43,921 nt of DNA from Bacteroidota bacterium (GTDB lineage: Bacteria; Bacteroidota; Bacteroidia; AKYH767-A; 2013-40CM-41-45). Below, piece after piece: positions 42,064 to 43,921 of this stretch. A model generated the notes under the pieces. The model was not told where the DNA came from. It was given only the letters and a program-made list of their open reading frames with translations, and searched no databases. Numbering within the stretch: the stretch's first letter is position 1; each line of letters starts with the position of its first letter. The stretch covers positions 42,709 through 86,629 of the forward strand of contig PLYJ01000220.1 of the NCBI GenBank assembly GCA_003151745.1, read 5' to 3'. The position numbers were made by a program, and so were the translations under genes.

Positions 42064-42837
42064 CTATTGTGTCTTCTTCGACTCAATAAAATTGCTCAAT
42101 TCCTTTTTAGTGGATTCAGAATTAAGGCCATTGATCACGTTTGTATAATTGCTTTTATCGGAAGTATGATCATACGCAAATTTGGTAAAATCTAGTTTCG
42201 AACCATCCAAAGTAAGCATTTGCATCACATCAGTAATTTGTGTTGGAGACAAACAATTGTTTTGAGCTATTTGTTTGGCAACTTTTAATTTTGATACTTC
42301 TGATGCAGCCGGAACGATAGCACTTTTAGCAGCGGCAAAGGCAGCTGTTGTCATGGCCACACCGCAGCCACTTGCAGGACTTATGGTTGCACTTGCTAAA
42401 GTATTATTGGGTTGGGTTACACTTGTACTGGTTGTTTCTATTTGTCCGCTTGCAGGTTGTGGTTGAAGTCCGCCTTTAATGGGATCAGCCAAACCGCCAA
42501 TTTTCGGATTGTTCAATGTTACATCATCAAACAAAATAAATTGCCATTGTGCATTATTCTTTTTCATTTTATATGTAAGTTCATGCCCTGCTATAACGTT
42601 AACTGTTCCATTTGTTGAACCTAAAGTTATGTTCTCGAAATTAACTGTTATTGCAGCACTTGGCGCTTTGAGTCCGGTAATTTCAACATTTGCCATCGGA
42701 GTTTGATTTTGCTTGACTCCATTAATGCTCACGCTAATAAGTTCTCCCGATTCACTGGAAATTATCACATTTCCGGTTTGAGCAAACTGCACAATCGAAT
42801 TAAAAATAAGACAGAGAATAAGTATTTCTTTTTTCAT
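42064..42837 (-). CDS. exported DUF4476 protein
   Basis: A 257-residue protein with a signal peptide (MKKEILILCLIFNSIVQFAQ). It has an N-terminal beta-rich domain (GNVIISSESGELISVSIN), a low-complexity Thr/Ser/Pro/Gln linker (about 130-155) and a C-terminal helical DUF4476 domain recognised by KLKVAKQIAQNNCLSPTQI, VMQMLTLDGSKLDFTKFAY and the closing helix. Function unknown. A -7 box (TAAATTTG, minus strand 42869-42862) lies 25 nt before the start codon. Confidence 0.85.
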   Translation of the reverse strand: MKKEILILCLIFNSIVQFAQTGNVIISSESGELISVSINGVKQNQTPMANVEITGLKAPSAAITVNFENITLGSTNGTVNVIAGHELTYKMKKNNAQWQFILFDDVTLNNPKIGGLADPIKGGLQPQPASGQIETTSTSVTQPNNTLASATISPASGCGVAMTTAAFAAAKSAIVPAASEVSKLKVAKQIAQNNCLSPTQITDVMQMLTLDGSKLDFTKFAYDHTSDKSNYTNVINGLNSESTKKELSNFIESKKTQ

Positions 42838-43266
42838 AACATCTATAGTTTATTAGTTATTCAAATTTATAAAAAAATATTTTACAAAAAAAATTCAATT
42901 GTATTTTTCGAAAAAATTTTAAATCGGCTATATCTATCATCCTCTGCCATGACCATGGTCATTAGAAAAATTCCCATACAGTTCTACTTTTGCATTTGAA
43001 AATCAGAAAAAATTAATGCGTTTTTGCATTGATATTTTTTGCAAAACACATTCTTAAAATGTAAACAGAACCTAAAAATAATTTAATTCCAACTCTTTTA
43101 ATTAACCAAAATAAAAAAATAAAAATAATGGTTTCGAAATTATAAAACCTTTATAGATAAAAAGAGCTGCCATTAATTTTACTAGTTCCCACAGAACAAA
43201 AAATTTACTGACTTTTGTGTTATACGTATTAATTATGTATATTTGTACGTAACAAATTAGTATGCC
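42838..43266. other. 429-nt intergenic region with two divergent promoters
   Basis: Very AT-rich spacer without ORFs. It holds a minus-strand -7 box for the DUF4476 gene (42862-42869) and the plus-strand toxin-antitoxin promoter (43214-43253). No further structure was recognised between about 42890 and 43210. Confidence 0.55.
43214..43253 (+). promoter_or_regulatory. toxin-antitoxin promoter with operator-like repeat
   Basis: TTTG (43214-43217), 20 nt spacing, TATATTTG (43238-43245): a full Bacteroidota promoter. GTTATACGTA (43219-43228) and TACGTAAC (43246-43253) form an imperfect inverted repeat that frames the -7 box, a likely site for repression by the antitoxin or complex. Confidence 0.6.
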
Positions 43267-43512
43267 ATGGACACCAAATTAACTCTTAAACTTGAACAAA
43301 CAATTATTGAAAAGGCAAAACACTACGCAAAATCACGTAAAACAAGCCTTTCAAAATTGATTGAAAACTATCTTCTTAATATCACGAACGAAAAAGGAAA
43401 AGAAGAAAAGATAACTCCATTAGTTAAAAGCTTATCAGGAATAATAGATCTGCCAAAAGATTTTAATCCTAAAAAAGGGTATTCTGATTTCTTAATTAAT
43501 AAATACAAATAG
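43267..43512 (+). CDS. DUF6364-type antitoxin
   Basis: An 81-residue protein. The N-terminal part is ribbon-helix-helix-like (TKLTLKLEQTIIEKAKHYAK, then SLSKLIENYL), which would bind the operator. The C-terminal part (about 50-81: PLVKSLSGIIDLPKDF, then YSDFLINKYK) would wrap and block the toxin. The next gene is a PIN-domain protein whose GTG overlaps this TAG by one base, so the two are translated together. Family and context agree well. Confidence 0.88.
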   Translation: MDTKLTLKLEQTIIEKAKHYAKSRKTSLSKLIENYLLNITNEKGKEEKITPLVKSLSGIIDLPKDFNPKKGYSDFLINKYK

Positions 43513-43921
43513 TGGAAAAAGTATTTGTAGATACTGAAATTGTTCTTGACCTCTTAAGTAATCGTGAACCTTTTTATATTCATGCTGCTTATTTGTTCTC
43601 AGAAGCAGATAAAAATAAAATAAAAATATTTGTTTCGTCTTTATCATTTTCCAATTTAAATTACCTGTTATCCAGACAATATTCCGCCGATCAGGCAAGG
43701 AAAAAATTGCTAAAATTCAAAACACTGGTAACGGTTTTGGCTGTTACAGACAAAATTGTTGAACTTGCTCTGGCATCGAATTTTAAAGACTTTGAAGATG
43801 GGATGCAATATTATACTGCCATTGAAAATAATATTAAGACCCTTTTAACCAGAAATTTAAAGGACTATAAATTCGCTGAAATATCGATCATGACCGCAGA
43901 ACAATTTTTGAAAGGTAAATA
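43512..43921 (+). CDS. PIN-domain toxin (stop codon cut by window end)
   Basis: A VapC-like ribonuclease of 136 residues starting at a GTG that overlaps the antitoxin stop (TAGTG). PIN features visible are VFVDTEIVLDLL with D7 (and D13), SLSFSNLNYLLS, the acidic cluster FKDFEDGMQYY, and the end motif TLLTRNLKDYK. The helix normally holding an early Glu has Ser/Asn here, as in many Bacteroidota PIN proteins. The final bases of the window are TA, so the stop codon is missing only its last base and the protein is essentially complete. Confidence 0.88.
   Translation, partial: MEKVFVDTEIVLDLLSNREPFYIHAAYLFSEADKNKIKIFVSSLSFSNLNYLLSRQYSADQARKKLLKFKTLVTVLAVTDKIVELALASNFKDFEDGMQYYTAIENNIKTLLTRNLKDYKFAEISIMTAEQFLKGK

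Overview
The window is a piece of an AT-rich Bacteroidota (Bacteroidetes) chromosome. The evidence is: promoters of the TTTG / TAnnTTTG type instead of -35/-10 boxes; almost no Shine-Dalgarno sequences; two large secreted proteins with gliding-motility/T9SS-type C-terminal domains; a MurF-alanine racemase fusion; DUF4476 and DUF4296 proteins; and menaquinone synthesis by the futalosine route (MqnC). The genus cannot be named from this sequence. No tRNA, rRNA, CRISPR array, integrase or transposase gene was seen.

Layout. 1-4.1 kb: asd (minus) with a long leader, and a divergent lamin-tail-domain secreted protein. 4.3-8.8 kb: histidine kinase and response regulator, a periplasmic cupin, and two convergent His-rich membrane proteins. 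8.97-13.3 kb: an RsmB-type rRNA methyltransferase, a 46-residue Lys/Ala histone-H1-like protein, an Ala-Glu epimerase and mqnC. 13.5-23.3 kb: an SPFH protein, then a CzcCBA-type metal efflux set, then cytochrome c, outer-membrane porin, lipoprotein cytochrome c and a double UspA protein. 23.4-27.6 kb: a small secreted protein, a 908-residue gliding-type surface protein and ribE. 27.6-29.3 kb: a low-density stretch of small orphan ORFs separated by related short repeats. 29.3-35.3 kb (minus): recJ, MORN-repeat protein, corA, rsmI, M28 peptidase. 35.5-39.3 kb (plus): tdk, murF-alr, DUF4296 lipoprotein. 39.3-42.1 kb: a TMTC/TPR-type gene cut off after 92 codons, followed by a HincII-like restriction endonuclease and an N6-adenine methyltransferase. 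42.1-43.9 kb: DUF4476 protein and a DUF6364/PIN toxin-antitoxin pair whose last stop codon runs off the window.

The most interesting signal is upstream of asd. A strong Bacteroidota promoter on the minus strand starts a leader of about 295 nt. The leader encodes a 21-codon peptide with a KKQTKK cluster and ends in an intrinsic terminator well before asd. A GGAAAGG at the end of the peptide ORF can pair with the first arm of that terminator. This is the layout of a ribosome-mediated transcription attenuator responding to lysine (or Lys/Thr) supply, placed before a Lys/Thr/Met pathway gene.

Other points of interest: a dispersed G/C-rich palindrome that sits inside two reading frames in opposite orientations; a perfect 26-bp mirror repeat that places outward -7 boxes on two divergent genes; several other REP-like inverted repeats; and the restriction-modification insertion that truncated a membrane TPR gene.
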